The notes beneath the pieces were generated by a model. The model was not told the DNA's origin. It searched no databases and saw only the letters and a program-made list of their open reading frames with translations. DNA of 64,000 nucleotides from Pseudomonas sp. B33.4 (GTDB lineage: Bacteria; Pseudomonadota; Gammaproteobacteria; Pseudomonadales; Pseudomonadaceae). The stretch's first letter is position 1; each line of letters starts with the position of its first letter. The stretch spans positions 3,153,001-3,217,000 of the forward strand of contig NZ_CP140706.1 of assembly GCF_034555375.1 (NCBI RefSeq), written 5' to 3'. The position numbers were made by a program, and so were the translations under genes. This document shows, one piece after another, positions 10,195 to 18,841 of the stretch.

Positions 10195-10788
10195 TCAGCT
10201 TTTCGGCACCCAGGGTTGCATCTGCGCGAGCATGCCACGGCCGCCACGGCGCAACCCGGTGGCCAGGGTCAGCCACGACAGATCGGTAACGATGACATGG
10301 GCGGCGGGCACCAGCCGCACTTCACCGGCGGTGCCGCCGGCCGGTCCTCCGTCGGGCATGAAAATCGTCAGCCAGTCATCCACGCTCTCAACGATCAGGC
10401 ACAGCCGATAACCTTCGCCCTCGGCAATGATCCCCACCTTGGAACCGTCCTCGTTTTCCAGTCCGGCGAACCGCGCCGTGGTGTCCTTGAATAACTGATA
10501 ACCCGGCAGGTTGCTCAGCAGCTTGTTCTCGGTGGCTTCCATCGCCCGTGCCGCCGCTGATGTACGCGCGAGCAACCCGGCGAGGAAACACAAAACGATC
10601 AACCCCAACAACGTCGCCACACTCACCAGTGTCACGCCCGCGACGTCATAGCCCTTGAACATCGGCAACAACTTCTCCACCGGCCCGCGCAGCAGGTGGA
10701 TGGCTTTTTCGATCAGCACGACAATCAGCACCAACGGCAGGATGAACAGCAGCCCGCCGATCACGGTGGTCTTGATGAACTTGAACAT
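10195..10788 (-). CDS. DUF502 family inner-membrane protein
   Basis: 197 residues. The N-terminus is a hydrophobic helix (FIKTTVIGGLLFILPLVLIV), followed by a second helix (VTLVSVATLLGLIVLCFLAGLLA, about residues 50-72) and a soluble domain with PGYQLFKDTTARFAG. This matches DUF502, an uncharacterised family of two-helix inner-membrane proteins. An AGGAG lies 7 bases before the ATG. It converges with the upstream gene: the two stop codons abut at 10194/10195 with no space for a terminator. Role unknown. Confidence 0.85.
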   Translation of the reverse strand: MFKFIKTTVIGGLLFILPLVLIVVLIEKAIHLLRGPVEKLLPMFKGYDVAGVTLVSVATLLGLIVLCFLAGLLARTSAAARAMEATENKLLSNLPGYQLFKDTTARFAGLENEDGSKVGIIAEGEGYRLCLIVESVDDWLTIFMPDGGPAGGTAGEVRLVPAAHVIVTDLSWLTLATGLRRGGRGMLAQMQPWVPKS

Positions 10789-10881
10789 GACGGCTCCTTG
10801 AATGACGTGCGATCGGATTCAAGGCTAGCTGATCTCTGTCCACCTGCCGCAACGCCAGAGCGCCGGAACGAGCGAGCGTTA

Positions 10882-11544
10882 TCAGCGGCGCCAACTGCCC
10901 AAGGGTAATTCGACCTCGCGCTCGGCGGCAGCCAAGGCTCTTTCCAGCCCGGACTTGTCCAGCGGCGCGCAATAAGCCGGTTTCGCCCGTTCGAATCGCC
11001 AGCTCTCATCAAGGCCTCCGGCGTCGACCGCATCAAAACCGAGGTCATCCAGCAAACCCGCGACCAACGCCTTGGCCTGCGCGTCATCCGCTGCGATGGG
11101 CAGGGCGCGCCGCTCGGTGGAATCATGCGGGCGGCCATCCGTAAGCAAGTCTGCGGCGAGGATCGCATTGAACACCTTGACCACCGTGGCACCGCGCAAA
11201 TGCTCGGCGAGCAAGCGGCTGGTGGTGCTCTGGAACGTGTCGAGCGCAGCGATGTGGCCGTCGCGATCCGGGTAATAGTTGTTGGCGTCGAGCACGGTTT
11301 TGCCTTCGAACCACGCCGGCGGCAGGCTCGGGATGTGTTCGTAGGGAATGGCCACCAACACCACGTTGGCAAACTGTGTGGCCTGTTCGGCCGTGCCGAT
11401 CTGGCAGCCGGTGATGCCGGCGAGCACGCTGCTCATGGTCTGCGGGCCGCGTGAGTTACTGAGCAGCACTTCGTGCCCGGCGGCGAGGGCGATTTGCGCG
11501 ACAGCGCGCCCGATGAAGCCGGCTCCAACGATTCCAATGCGCAT
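10882..11544 (-). CDS. NADP-binding reductase-like protein (F420-dependent NADP reductase family)
   Basis: 220 residues from MRIGIVGAGFIGRAVA. A longer ORF extends upstream, but the ATG at 11544 is preceded by GAGGAA at good spacing and starts right at the Rossmann fold. The dinucleotide motif GAGFIG (residues 7-12) and the following LLSNSRGP (NADP-type) match the coenzyme F420-dependent NADP oxidoreductase-like family, in bacteria usually annotated as NADPH-dependent F420 reductase-like or NAD(P)-binding proteins. VLDANNYYPDRDG and VVKVFNAI are typical internal motifs. The substrate is unknown. It is transcribed away from a LysR gene 99 bases away, which is the likely regulator. Confidence 0.8.
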   Translation of the reverse strand: MRIGIVGAGFIGRAVAQIALAAGHEVLLSNSRGPQTMSSVLAGITGCQIGTAEQATQFANVVLVAIPYEHIPSLPPAWFEGKTVLDANNYYPDRDGHIAALDTFQSTTSRLLAEHLRGATVVKVFNAILAADLLTDGRPHDSTERRALPIAADDAQAKALVAGLLDDLGFDAVDAGGLDESWRFERAKPAYCAPLDKSGLERALAAAEREVELPLGSWRR

Positions 11545-11643
11545 GGTGTGTTCCTCTGTCAGGTGGGGAGCCACTATGATGATTCCTGACCAGGTGCAGA
11601 TAAATCGCACTCTGTTACTTACTTTCGCTAACAGGAGTATCGA

Positions 11644-12531
11644 ATGGATCGGCTGACTAGCATGGCGGCTTTCGTGATGGCGGCCGAAGCCGGCTCGTAC
11701 GCCAGCGCCGCGCAACGCCTGGACATGTCAGCGCAAATGGTCGCCAAGCACGTTGCTGCCCTTGAGCAGCGGCTCGGTGCTCGGTTGCTCAATCGCACCA
11801 CGCGCCGGCAGAGCCTGACGGAGCTGGGCCAGGCCTACTACGAGCGCTGCAAGCACATCGTCGGTGAGGCTGAAGCCGCTGACTCACTGGCGCAAGTCAT
11901 GAACGACACACCACGCGGCAAGCTCAGGGTCAGCGCGCCGGTGAGCTTTGGCTCTTACAGTCTGATGCCGTTCGTGACCGCGTTCTTGCGCGAGTACCCC
12001 GAGGTGGAAATCGACCTGCACTTGACCGACCGCGCGGTGGATCTGGTGGAGGATGGGTTTGAGGTGGCTTTTCGGATTGGCCCGTTGGCCACGGCCAGTC
12101 TGACTGCGAGGCCATTGGCTGCGTATCGATTGATCGTCTGCGCGGCGCCACGCTATCTGGCCGAACACGGCACGCCGCAAGTGCCCGCCGATCTGCAACA
12201 GCATGAGTGCCTGGGTTATGCCTATTGGTCACGGCCTGCCGACCATGAGTGGTCGTTTTTCAATGGCGCTGAGGTCGAGCGCGTGCCGGTCAGCAGTCGC
12301 CTGCACGTCAACGAGAGCAAGGCGTTGTTGTCAGCGGCGGTTGATGGTTTCGGGGTAGTGCTGGGGCCTGCCGACTTTCTTGAGCCGGCGTTGCGCAGGG
12401 GGGAATTGGTCAGATTGCTGGAGGGATTCGAGGCGCCGAGCAGACAAATGCATCTGTTGTACACGGCGCATCGGCAGAAGACCGCGAAAGTTCGCCAGTT
12501 CATCGATGCCGCGGTCAGGCGCTTTGCCTGA
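11644..12531 (+). CDS. LysR-family transcriptional regulator
   Basis: 295 residues. An N-terminal winged helix-turn-helix (residues 1-60, GSYASAAQRLDMSAQMVAKHVAALE) is followed by a LysR substrate-binding domain from about residue 90 (GKLRVSAPVSFGSYSLMPF). The family normally binds a small-molecule inducer and acts at its own divergent promoter, so the reductase-like gene at 10882-11544 is the obvious target. The ATG at 11644 has AGGAG about 7 bases upstream. It belongs to the CrgA-like subgroup by its ARLLNRTTRRQSLTELG segment. Confidence 0.9.
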   Translation: MDRLTSMAAFVMAAEAGSYASAAQRLDMSAQMVAKHVAALEQRLGARLLNRTTRRQSLTELGQAYYERCKHIVGEAEAADSLAQVMNDTPRGKLRVSAPVSFGSYSLMPFVTAFLREYPEVEIDLHLTDRAVDLVEDGFEVAFRIGPLATASLTARPLAAYRLIVCAAPRYLAEHGTPQVPADLQQHECLGYAYWSRPADHEWSFFNGAEVERVPVSSRLHVNESKALLSAAVDGFGVVLGPADFLEPALRRGELVRLLEGFEAPSRQMHLLYTAHRQKTAKVRQFIDAAVRRFA

Positions 12532-12545
12532 CCGCGGCACCCGGC

Positions 12546-14048
12546 TTAGTTAATTCGCGGATGCTGCTGCACCAGTTCCTTGCGTTTGGCTTCCAGCGCG
12601 GCGATTTCAGCATCGATGTCTTCGATTTTCTGCTCGATGTTGTCGTGGTGTTCTTGCAGCAGTTCCTTGGCCTCTTCAAGGTCGGACGCGGCCGGGGCGG
12701 CACCACGCAACGGCTTGTTGGCGGTTTCCTTCATCGTTACGCCGGTGACCAGACCGACCACGGCGATGACCATCAGGTAATACGCCGGCATGTACAGATC
12801 GTTGGTGCTTTCGACCAGCCAGGCGACCACGGTCGGGGTCAGGCCGGCGATCAATACCGAAACGTTAAAAGCCGCCGCCAGCGCACTGTAGCGAATGTGC
12901 GTGGGAAACATCGCTGGCAGTGTCGAAGCCATGACGCCGATAAAGAAGTTCAGCAGCACGGCCAGCATCAGCAGGCCGGCGAAGATCAATCCGATCTTGC
13001 CGCTGTTGATCAGCATGAACGCCGGAATCGCCAGAATGAACAAACCGATGCTGCCGACGACGATGAAAGGTTTGCGGCCGATCTTGTCGCTGATAAAGCC
13101 GATCGCCGGCTGCACGAACAGCATGCCGACCATGATCGCGATGATGATCAGCACGCCTCGGTTTTCGCTGTAGTGCAGGTTGTGCGACAGGTAACTCGGC
13201 ATGTAGGTGAGCAGCATGTAGTAGGTAACGTTGGTCACCGCCACCACGCCAATGCAGGTCATCAGGCTGCGCCAGTGTTTGGTCGCGACCTCCTTGAACG
13301 AGACTTTTGGGCCGCCGGCCAACCCTTCGCGATCGCCTTGCTCAAGCTTTTCGACGTGCTGCTGGAACGCCGGAGTTTCTTCCAGGGCGTGACGCAAGTA
13401 GAGACCGATCATGCCCAACGGCAAGGCGAGGAAGAACGGCAGACGCCAGCCCCATTCCTCGAACTTGGCTTCGCCCAGCGTCGTCGAGATCAACACCACC
13501 ACACCGGCACCGAGGACGAAACCGGCAATCGAGCCGAAGTCCAGCCAGCTGCCGAGGAAGCCACGCTTGCGGTCCGGCGCGTATTCGGCGACGAAGATCG
13601 ACGCGCCGGTGTATTCACCGCCCACCGAGAAGCCTTGGGCCATTTTCGCCAGCAACAGCAGGATCGGTGCCCAGATGCCAATCGAGGCATAGGACGGAAT
13701 CAGGCCAATGGCGAAGGTGCTCAGCGACATGATCACGATGGTCGCGGCGAGGACTTTCTGTCGCCCGTACTTGTCGCCCAAGGCGCCGAAGAACAAGCCG
13801 CCCAGCGGCCGAATCAGGAAGGGCACCGAGAACGTCGCCAGCGCGGCGATCATCTGCGTGCCGGGGTCGGCGCCGGGGAAGAACACTTTGCCGAGTACAT
13901 AGGCGACGAAGCCGTACACACCAAAATCGAACCATTCCATGGCGTTGCCCAGTGCGGCGGCGGTGATCGCCTTGCGCATCTTGGCGTCGTCGACAATGGT
14001 GATGTCGTTCAGGCCGATCGGCTTGACGGTTTTCTTGCGTGATTTCAT
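12546..14048 (-). CDS. proP: ProP-like MFS osmolyte/metabolite:H+ symporter
   Basis: 500 residues with about 12 membrane helices of the major facilitator superfamily, metabolite:H+ symporter branch. Visible motifs are ALGNAMEWFDFGVYGFVAY near the start and the loop-2 signature GALGDKYGRQKVL. A cytoplasmic tail carries a predicted coiled coil (about 455-500, LLQEHHDNIEQKIEDIDAEI), the hallmark of osmosensory ProP. E. coli ProP, a proline/glycine betaine transporter of the same length, has the same layout. The osmolyte range is inferred. The large plus-strand ORF across this gene is an antisense shadow. Confidence 0.88.
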   Translation of the reverse strand: MKSRKKTVKPIGLNDITIVDDAKMRKAITAAALGNAMEWFDFGVYGFVAYVLGKVFFPGADPGTQMIAALATFSVPFLIRPLGGLFFGALGDKYGRQKVLAATIVIMSLSTFAIGLIPSYASIGIWAPILLLLAKMAQGFSVGGEYTGASIFVAEYAPDRKRGFLGSWLDFGSIAGFVLGAGVVVLISTTLGEAKFEEWGWRLPFFLALPLGMIGLYLRHALEETPAFQQHVEKLEQGDREGLAGGPKVSFKEVATKHWRSLMTCIGVVAVTNVTYYMLLTYMPSYLSHNLHYSENRGVLIIIAIMVGMLFVQPAIGFISDKIGRKPFIVVGSIGLFILAIPAFMLINSGKIGLIFAGLLMLAVLLNFFIGVMASTLPAMFPTHIRYSALAAAFNVSVLIAGLTPTVVAWLVESTNDLYMPAYYLMVIAVVGLVTGVTMKETANKPLRGAAPAASDLEEAKELLQEHHDNIEQKIEDIDAEIAALEAKRKELVQQHPRIN

Positions 14049-14178
14049 CCGGGTCTTCTCTTTGCTGATCCATCGTGCCGCGTAGATGCCATCTATTTGA
14101 TGGCGCGTGCTCTTTGGCTCAGATACATGAGGACACGAAATAATTCACTGCTCGCTGCTTTTTTTCCTGGAGCACCTG

Positions 14179-14263
14179 TGTAGGAGCTGCCGAAGGCTGC
14201 GATCTTTTGATCTTGCTTTTAAAGGGCGACATCAAAAGATCGCAGCCTTTGGCAGTTCCTACA
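14179..14263. repeat. REP doublet (REPIN-like inverted repeat)
   Basis: Two 33-base arms (14179-14211 and 14231-14263) are reverse complements with only two mismatches and are separated by 19 bases. The arm begins TGTAGGAGCTGCCGAAGG, the common Pseudomonas REP signature, and ends in GCGATCTTTTGAT. It lies between the start of the minus-strand proP gene and the end of the minus-strand lipoprotein gene, the usual intergenic position. As RNA it would fold into a long hairpin. Confidence 0.88.
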
Positions 14264-14271
14264 GGGTAATG

Positions 14272-14931
14272 CTACCGGCGCAGGGTTGCGTAGGATTTAC
14301 CGAGGTCGCTGGCCCAGCCATCCAGCACCACTTTGACGTCATCGGCAGTCAACACTTGCTTGTCGTTTTCCAGCGGCACGCCGGTGCCTTTGCGCACCAA
14401 TTCGGCAATCACTTCGCCAGTCGAACCATCCTCGAACGACACTTCGGTGGCGACTTGACTGTCCTGATCGCGGATGCCGGTCGCCGTGCTCACACCCGCA
14501 GCGACAAGGGTCACCGGCAGCCACTCATAAAAGCGCAAACCCTGAGTGCTGGTCGCCACCTGGGTAATGGCGGGGCGTACCACCAGGGTGTTCGGCCCCG
14601 GCTGACTGACCAGATGCATGACCTTGCCCAATTCCACTCGCAGCGCCGCGTCGTAATAGTCGGTAACCCCGGACAGCGTGCTTAAGGGAATCCGCTGCGT
14701 CGGCTCGGCACCCGGATAAAACTGACTCGGCGCCAGATAAACCTGCGTGTATCGACCCCGGGCGAGGGCCGGGCTGACCCACGCCAACACGGGTTGCCCG
14801 GACGGCGACTGGCGCTCGGTCAACACGCTGTAGTCATGCAGAAAGCCGCTGTGTTCCGGCGTTTTGCTGCTGCACGCCGCCAGGCTCAGCGTGGCAACAA
14901 TCGACAGCGACAGCGAATGAATGCGCGACAT
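14272..14931 (-). CDS. DUF3313 family lipoprotein
   Basis: 219 residues. A lipobox LAAC follows a short signal sequence (MSRIHSLSLSIVATLSLAAC), so the mature protein starts at a lipidated cysteine near residue 20. The body (HSGFLHDYSVL, then DALRVELGKVMHLV and VVRPAITQV) matches the DUF3313 family of predicted lipoproteins of unknown function. A longer in-frame ORF exists, but only the start at 14931 puts the signal peptide at the N-terminus. Its ATG overlaps the TGA of the upstream gene (TGATG), so translation is probably coupled. The serine after the lipobox cysteine favours outer-membrane sorting. Confidence 0.82.
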   Translation of the reverse strand: MSRIHSLSLSIVATLSLAACSSKTPEHSGFLHDYSVLTERQSPSGQPVLAWVSPALARGRYTQVYLAPSQFYPGAEPTQRIPLSTLSGVTDYYDAALRVELGKVMHLVSQPGPNTLVVRPAITQVATSTQGLRFYEWLPVTLVAAGVSTATGIRDQDSQVATEVSFEDGSTGEVIAELVRKGTGVPLENDKQVLTADDVKVVLDGWASDLGKSYATLRR

Positions 14932-15242
14932 CAAACCGCTTCCTTGTTTTGCGCCAGGTTGTCCGAGCACTCGATGTGCAATCGACCGTGGGCCATGATC
15001 CAGTTCATCAGATCGGCGGTGCTGACGCTGTGCACGTATTCCACCCAGTGCGCATTGGTCGGGCTGAAATGCTCGAAGTAGCGGCGTAAAACCACCGTAC
15101 TCTGATCACTGGAAACCCCCATGCACGATTCCTGAAACACCACCGGTGTGTCCGGGCCGAGCGCAGCGGTGCGCTGGCTCAGAATCAACGGCCGATTGCC
15201 GTTGTGCTGCGTAACGCCCGGTTTGCTGTTCAATACCTTCAT
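14931..15242 (-). CDS. Small hypothetical protein upstream of the DUF3313 lipoprotein
   Basis: 103 residues, no signal peptide or membrane segment and no domain that I recognise. It holds RPLILSQRTAALGPDTPVVFQ and a histidine/tryptophan-rich centre (HFSPTNAHWVEYVH). A G-rich stretch precedes the ATG. The stop overlaps the ATG of the lipoprotein gene, and this coupling is the main reason for treating it as real. Confidence 0.6.
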   Translation of the reverse strand: MKVLNSKPGVTQHNGNRPLILSQRTAALGPDTPVVFQESCMGVSSDQSTVVLRRYFEHFSPTNAHWVEYVHSVSTADLMNWIMAHGRLHIECSDNLAQNKEAV

Positions 15243-15388
15243 GCCAATCCCCCCGCTGGAAATACCTGCAGAGTGCCCGCGCGGTTTTGCCGGAGGATGT
15301 CCGCTTGATGTCTGGCGCGCAGGAATGTTGCTCGATTGAAATAAATGACCGGCGCGATGAATGGCTTTAGATTGGCTCTTTTTGGTGC

Positions 15389-16111
15389 ATGGATCCTGTC
15401 ACTGTGAGCAGACTGCTGTTCGTCGACGACGACGTGGAAATTCTCGCGCTGCTGAAGAAGTTCTTCGTGCAGCACGCCTATGAGGTCGACGTTGCCCCTA
15501 ATGGCGAGGCGATGTGGGCGGCCATTGCGCAGCAGCGCCCGGACACGATCATTCTTGATCTGATGATGCCCGGCGAAAGCGGTCTGAGCCTGTGCCAGAA
15601 GGTGCGTGCGCAACTGGGCATTCCGATCATCATGCTTACGGCCATGGCCGAACTGAGCGATCGCATTGTCGGTCTGGAACTGGGCGCGGACGATTACCTG
15701 ACCAAACCCTTTGCGCCGCAGGAATTGCTCGCGCGGGTGCGTGCCTTGCAACGTCGCGCCGGCGAACAGCCCCAAGCGGTTGAGCCTTCGCGGCCGGTGA
15801 TCGCCTTCGCCGGTTGGCATCTTGACATCACCTGTCGCGAACTGCGCTCACCGGAAAACGTGATGATTCCGCTGTCCGGTGGCGAGTTCGATCTGCTGGT
15901 GGTGTTCCTCGACCATCCACAGCGGATTCTGACCCGCGAGCAGTTGATCGATTTGACCCACGGCCACGGTCATGACGCGTTCGATCGCAGCATCGATGTG
16001 CAAGTCAGCCGCTTGCGTCGCAAGATCGAACCGGACAGCAAGCGACCTGACCTGATTCGTACGGTGCGCAACGGCGGCTATCTGTTCACCGCCAAGGTCA
16101 GCCGCTCGTGA
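15389..16111 (+). CDS. OmpR-family response regulator
   Basis: 240 residues. An N-terminal receiver domain has the acidic pocket (LLFVDDDVE), the phospho-acceptor aspartate in TIILDLMMPGESG and the conserved lysine in YLTKPFAPQE. A winged-helix DNA-binding domain follows (about 140-235, with LSGGEFDLLVVFLDHPQRILTREQL and DVQVSRLRRKIE). The ATG at 15389 has a weak ribosome binding site; a GTG at 15404 is an alternative. Its stop overlaps the GTG of the kinase gene by four bases, so the pair is one operon. The signal and targets are not evident. Confidence 0.92.
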   Translation: MDPVTVSRLLFVDDDVEILALLKKFFVQHAYEVDVAPNGEAMWAAIAQQRPDTIILDLMMPGESGLSLCQKVRAQLGIPIIMLTAMAELSDRIVGLELGADDYLTKPFAPQELLARVRALQRRAGEQPQAVEPSRPVIAFAGWHLDITCRELRSPENVMIPLSGGEFDLLVVFLDHPQRILTREQLIDLTHGHGHDAFDRSIDVQVSRLRRKIEPDSKRPDLIRTVRNGGYLFTAKVSRS

Positions 16112-17436
16112 TCCGCCGGCTATTTCGCGCCGATACACTGCGCCGGCACATCGCCCTGACTATCGTGGCGGCGATGATTGCTTCATTGGCATTGAATGCG
16201 CTGTTCGTGCAAGTCGCCGGCATCTGGGCGCGGCCACCGATCGAACGCACCGGCCTGCTGGAGCAGATTGCCGCGACCTCGCGGGTGATCGAAGCAGCCC
16301 CGGCCAACCTGCGCCCGCAACTGGCCACAGCGGCGAGCAGCGCCATGCTGCAAGTGTCGTGGAAAGCACAGCGCGCCGACTTCGATCTGCCCAATGACGG
16401 CCTTCGCCTGCCAGCGAGCAGAGTGCCGGTGATGCAGCAACTGCTGGGCAGTGATCGAAAAATCGAGGTGTTCAGCCCAGGCGACTGGCCGAACGGCAGT
16501 CCCCAGGCGCATTACGCCGCCGTCGTGCAATTGGTCGACGGCAGCTGGTTGTCATTTATCCCGCCGGAGCGCAGCTGGGGCCTGGAATTTGGCGTGCGTA
16601 TCGCGATCGTCATCGCGTTGGGACTGATTGCCACGTTGCTTGTCGCCTGGGTCGCCACCCGGCAACTGGCCAACCCCTTGCAGCGTTTCACGCGGGCCGC
16701 CAAACGGTTCGGCACCGATCTGCGCGCACCGCCGATCAAGCTCGAAGGCCCGGACGAAATTCGCCAGGCGATCATCGCCTTCAACACCATGCAGGCGCAG
16801 ATCCAGCACTTCATCGCCGAGCGCACGCACATGCTCGCGTCAATTTCCCACGACCTGCGTGCACCGTTGACCCGCATGCGCCTGCGCAGTGAGTTCATGG
16901 AAGACCTCGATCATCAGGGCAAACTGATTCGTGACGTCGAGGAGATGCAGTCGATGATCAACGCTGCGTTGGCGTTTTTCCGCGAAGACACGCATCGCGA
17001 GGAGACCACGGCGTTCGATCTGTCGGAGCTGCTGCAGACCATCGTCGACGATTACCGTGACCAGCACCTCGACGTCGGCTTCGATGGCCCCGCGCATCTG
17101 GTGTACGAAGGCCGGCCGCTGGGGATCAAACGGGTGATCGTCAATCTGCTGGAGAATGCGCTGAAGTATGCGCAGCGCCCGGTCATTGCGTTGAAGCGTG
17201 ACGATCATTCGATCTGCATCGAAGTCAGCGACGAAGGCCCGGGTATTCCCGAAGCGGCGTTGGAGCAGGTGTTCGATCCGTTCTTCCGTCTGGAGGCTTC
17301 GCGCAACCGCGACACCGGAGGCGTAGGCCTGGGGTTGTCGGCGGCGCGGGCAATTGCGCGCGAACAAGGCGGCGAGTTGACGCTGAGCAACCGCCACGGT
17401 GGAGGATTACTGGCGTGCGTAGAACTGCCACTTTAG
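16108..17436 (+). CDS. EnvZ-like sensor histidine kinase
   Basis: 442 residues with a GTG start inside the response regulator stop (GTGA). Two membrane helices (about 15-35 and 155-180) flank a periplasmic sensor of about 120 residues. A HAMP domain comes next, then the H-box (SISHDLRAPLTRMR), N-box (NLLENALKYA), G1 (DEGPGIPE) and G2 (GGVGLGLSAARAI). The order is that of EnvZ/RstB-type class I kinases. It should autophosphorylate on the H-box histidine and pass phosphate to the partner regulator. The ligand is unknown. Confidence 0.92.
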   Translation: MIRRLFRADTLRRHIALTIVAAMIASLALNALFVQVAGIWARPPIERTGLLEQIAATSRVIEAAPANLRPQLATAASSAMLQVSWKAQRADFDLPNDGLRLPASRVPVMQQLLGSDRKIEVFSPGDWPNGSPQAHYAAVVQLVDGSWLSFIPPERSWGLEFGVRIAIVIALGLIATLLVAWVATRQLANPLQRFTRAAKRFGTDLRAPPIKLEGPDEIRQAIIAFNTMQAQIQHFIAERTHMLASISHDLRAPLTRMRLRSEFMEDLDHQGKLIRDVEEMQSMINAALAFFREDTHREETTAFDLSELLQTIVDDYRDQHLDVGFDGPAHLVYEGRPLGIKRVIVNLLENALKYAQRPVIALKRDDHSICIEVSDEGPGIPEAALEQVFDPFFRLEASRNRDTGGVGLGLSAARAIAREQGGELTLSNRHGGGLLACVELPL

Positions 17437-17528
17437 GGCGGGTAGCTTCTACGAATTTCTCTGAAACACTTTGAAACATTCGTGCGTCGCGAGCGGTCAA
17501 CAGCTCACATCCCGCATAAGAAGTGCCC

Positions 17529-18713
17529 ATGAAAACCCCGCGTCCTTCCGCCCGACTTGAACCGCTGTCACAACTGCGCAATCTGAAAATGGCCCGATCC
17601 GCGCACGCTTATGTGCGCGGCAGCACCGTGCAGTTTTACGAATGGCTGCACAGCCAACCGGGCCGCAGCCTGCCCAAAGGCCCGGCGGTGTGGATCTGCG
17701 GCGATTGCCATGCCGGCAATCTGGGCCCGACCGGGGACCTCAAAGGGCAGATCGATATCTATATTCGTGACCTTGATCAGACCGTGATCGGTAACCCGGC
17801 GCATGATCTGGTGCGCCTGGCGCTTTCACTCGCGACAGCAGCGCGCGGCTCCGATCTGCCCGGCGTGGCCACCGCACGCATGCTCGAAGAAATGATGCGC
17901 GGTTACGAGCAAGCCTTTGACGGCGATCTTGAGGAAGACCCACCGCGGCCGGCGCAAGTCAAAGCGGGTATGCGCAGTGCCGTGCAGCGCACCTGGAAGC
18001 ATTTGGCCGAGGAGCGCATCGAGAGCACCAAGCCAACCATTCCGCTGGGCAAACAATTCTGGGCGCTATCGCGCGATGAGCGCGCCGCGCTGAAAACTCT
18101 CTGCGCCACCCCCGAAATCCACACGCTAGTGACGTCGTTGAAGGGCCGCTCACAGGATGATCGCGTGAAAATGCTCGACTCGGCGTATTGGGTAAAGGGT
18201 TGTAGTTCGCTGGGGTTAAAGCGTTATGCGGTGCTGCTGGGCGTGGGCAAGGGCGATGACGAGGAATATTGCCTGCTCGATATCAAAGAAGCCGTCGGCG
18301 CTGCTGCACCGCGCGCCGCCCGTGCAGCCATGCCACGCGACAATGGCAAACGGGTGGTCGAAGGCGCGCGGTTTCTTTCACCCGGGCTGGGCAACCGGAT
18401 GCTGGCGACACGCATGCTCGATCACGGCTTTTTCGTCCGCGAACTGTTGCCGCAAGACATGAAGCTGGAACTCGATCAGTTGAGTCAGCGCGATGCGATG
18501 CTCGCGGCGGGCTACCTGGCACAGGTCGTCGGTGTGGCGCATGCCCGGCAAATGGACCTGACGACCCGGTCCGAGTGGATGGCGGACTTGCAAACCTGCC
18601 GCTCGAAACGTCTGGATGCGCCGTCGTGGCTGTGGACCAGCGTCGTGCAATTGGTCGGCAATCATGAAAAAGGCTATCTGGAACATTGCCGGCGCTATGC
18701 GCTACAGCATTGA
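17529..18713 (+). CDS. DUF2252 domain protein (kinase-fold)
   Basis: 394 residues from MKTPRPSARLEPL. A GTG six bases upstream is possible, but the ATG is the more usual start. DUF2252 proteins have a protein-kinase/aminoglycoside-phosphotransferase-like fold; the catalytic-loop-like ICGDCHAGNLG and metal-site-like IYIRDLDQTVIGNP motifs are visible near residues 57-90. The C-terminal HARQMDLTTRSEW is also typical. No substrate has been established for the family. It follows the kinase gene after 92 bases, where it may have its own promoter. Confidence 0.85.
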   Translation: MKTPRPSARLEPLSQLRNLKMARSAHAYVRGSTVQFYEWLHSQPGRSLPKGPAVWICGDCHAGNLGPTGDLKGQIDIYIRDLDQTVIGNPAHDLVRLALSLATAARGSDLPGVATARMLEEMMRGYEQAFDGDLEEDPPRPAQVKAGMRSAVQRTWKHLAEERIESTKPTIPLGKQFWALSRDERAALKTLCATPEIHTLVTSLKGRSQDDRVKMLDSAYWVKGCSSLGLKRYAVLLGVGKGDDEEYCLLDIKEAVGAAAPRAARAAMPRDNGKRVVEGARFLSPGLGNRMLATRMLDHGFFVRELLPQDMKLELDQLSQRDAMLAAGYLAQVVGVAHARQMDLTTRSEWMADLQTCRSKRLDAPSWLWTSVVQLVGNHEKGYLEHCRRYALQH

Positions 18714-18783
18714 TCGTGCCCAGCGTTATCAACGCGCGCAGACCTGTCATGCCGGCGTGACTGAATAAGGCGGGTTGCCGGCG

Positions 18784-18831
18784 TGAAATTTATTCTGTAG
18801 ATTTTCATGAAATTATAAGAAATAAATTTCA
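18784..18831. promoter_or_regulatory. Inverted repeat / probable operator upstream of the PuuB-like oxidase
   Basis: An 11-base perfect inverted repeat (TGAAATTTATT at 18784-18794, its complement at 18821-18831) brackets a 10-base palindrome TTTCATGAAA at 18803-18812. TTTCATGA occurs again at 18827. The block is AT-rich in a high-GC region and ends 10 bases before the ATG. That position suits repression, plausibly by the cupin regulator encoded in the same operon; this is inference. Confidence 0.5.
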
Positions 18832-18841
18832 TGAGGCCGCC

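Noticed and set aside
12561..14042. 493-codon plus-strand open frame
   Set aside because: Antisense to the intact ProP-like transporter; the translation is rich in His, Gln and Asp with no fold and is an effect of high GC at third positions.
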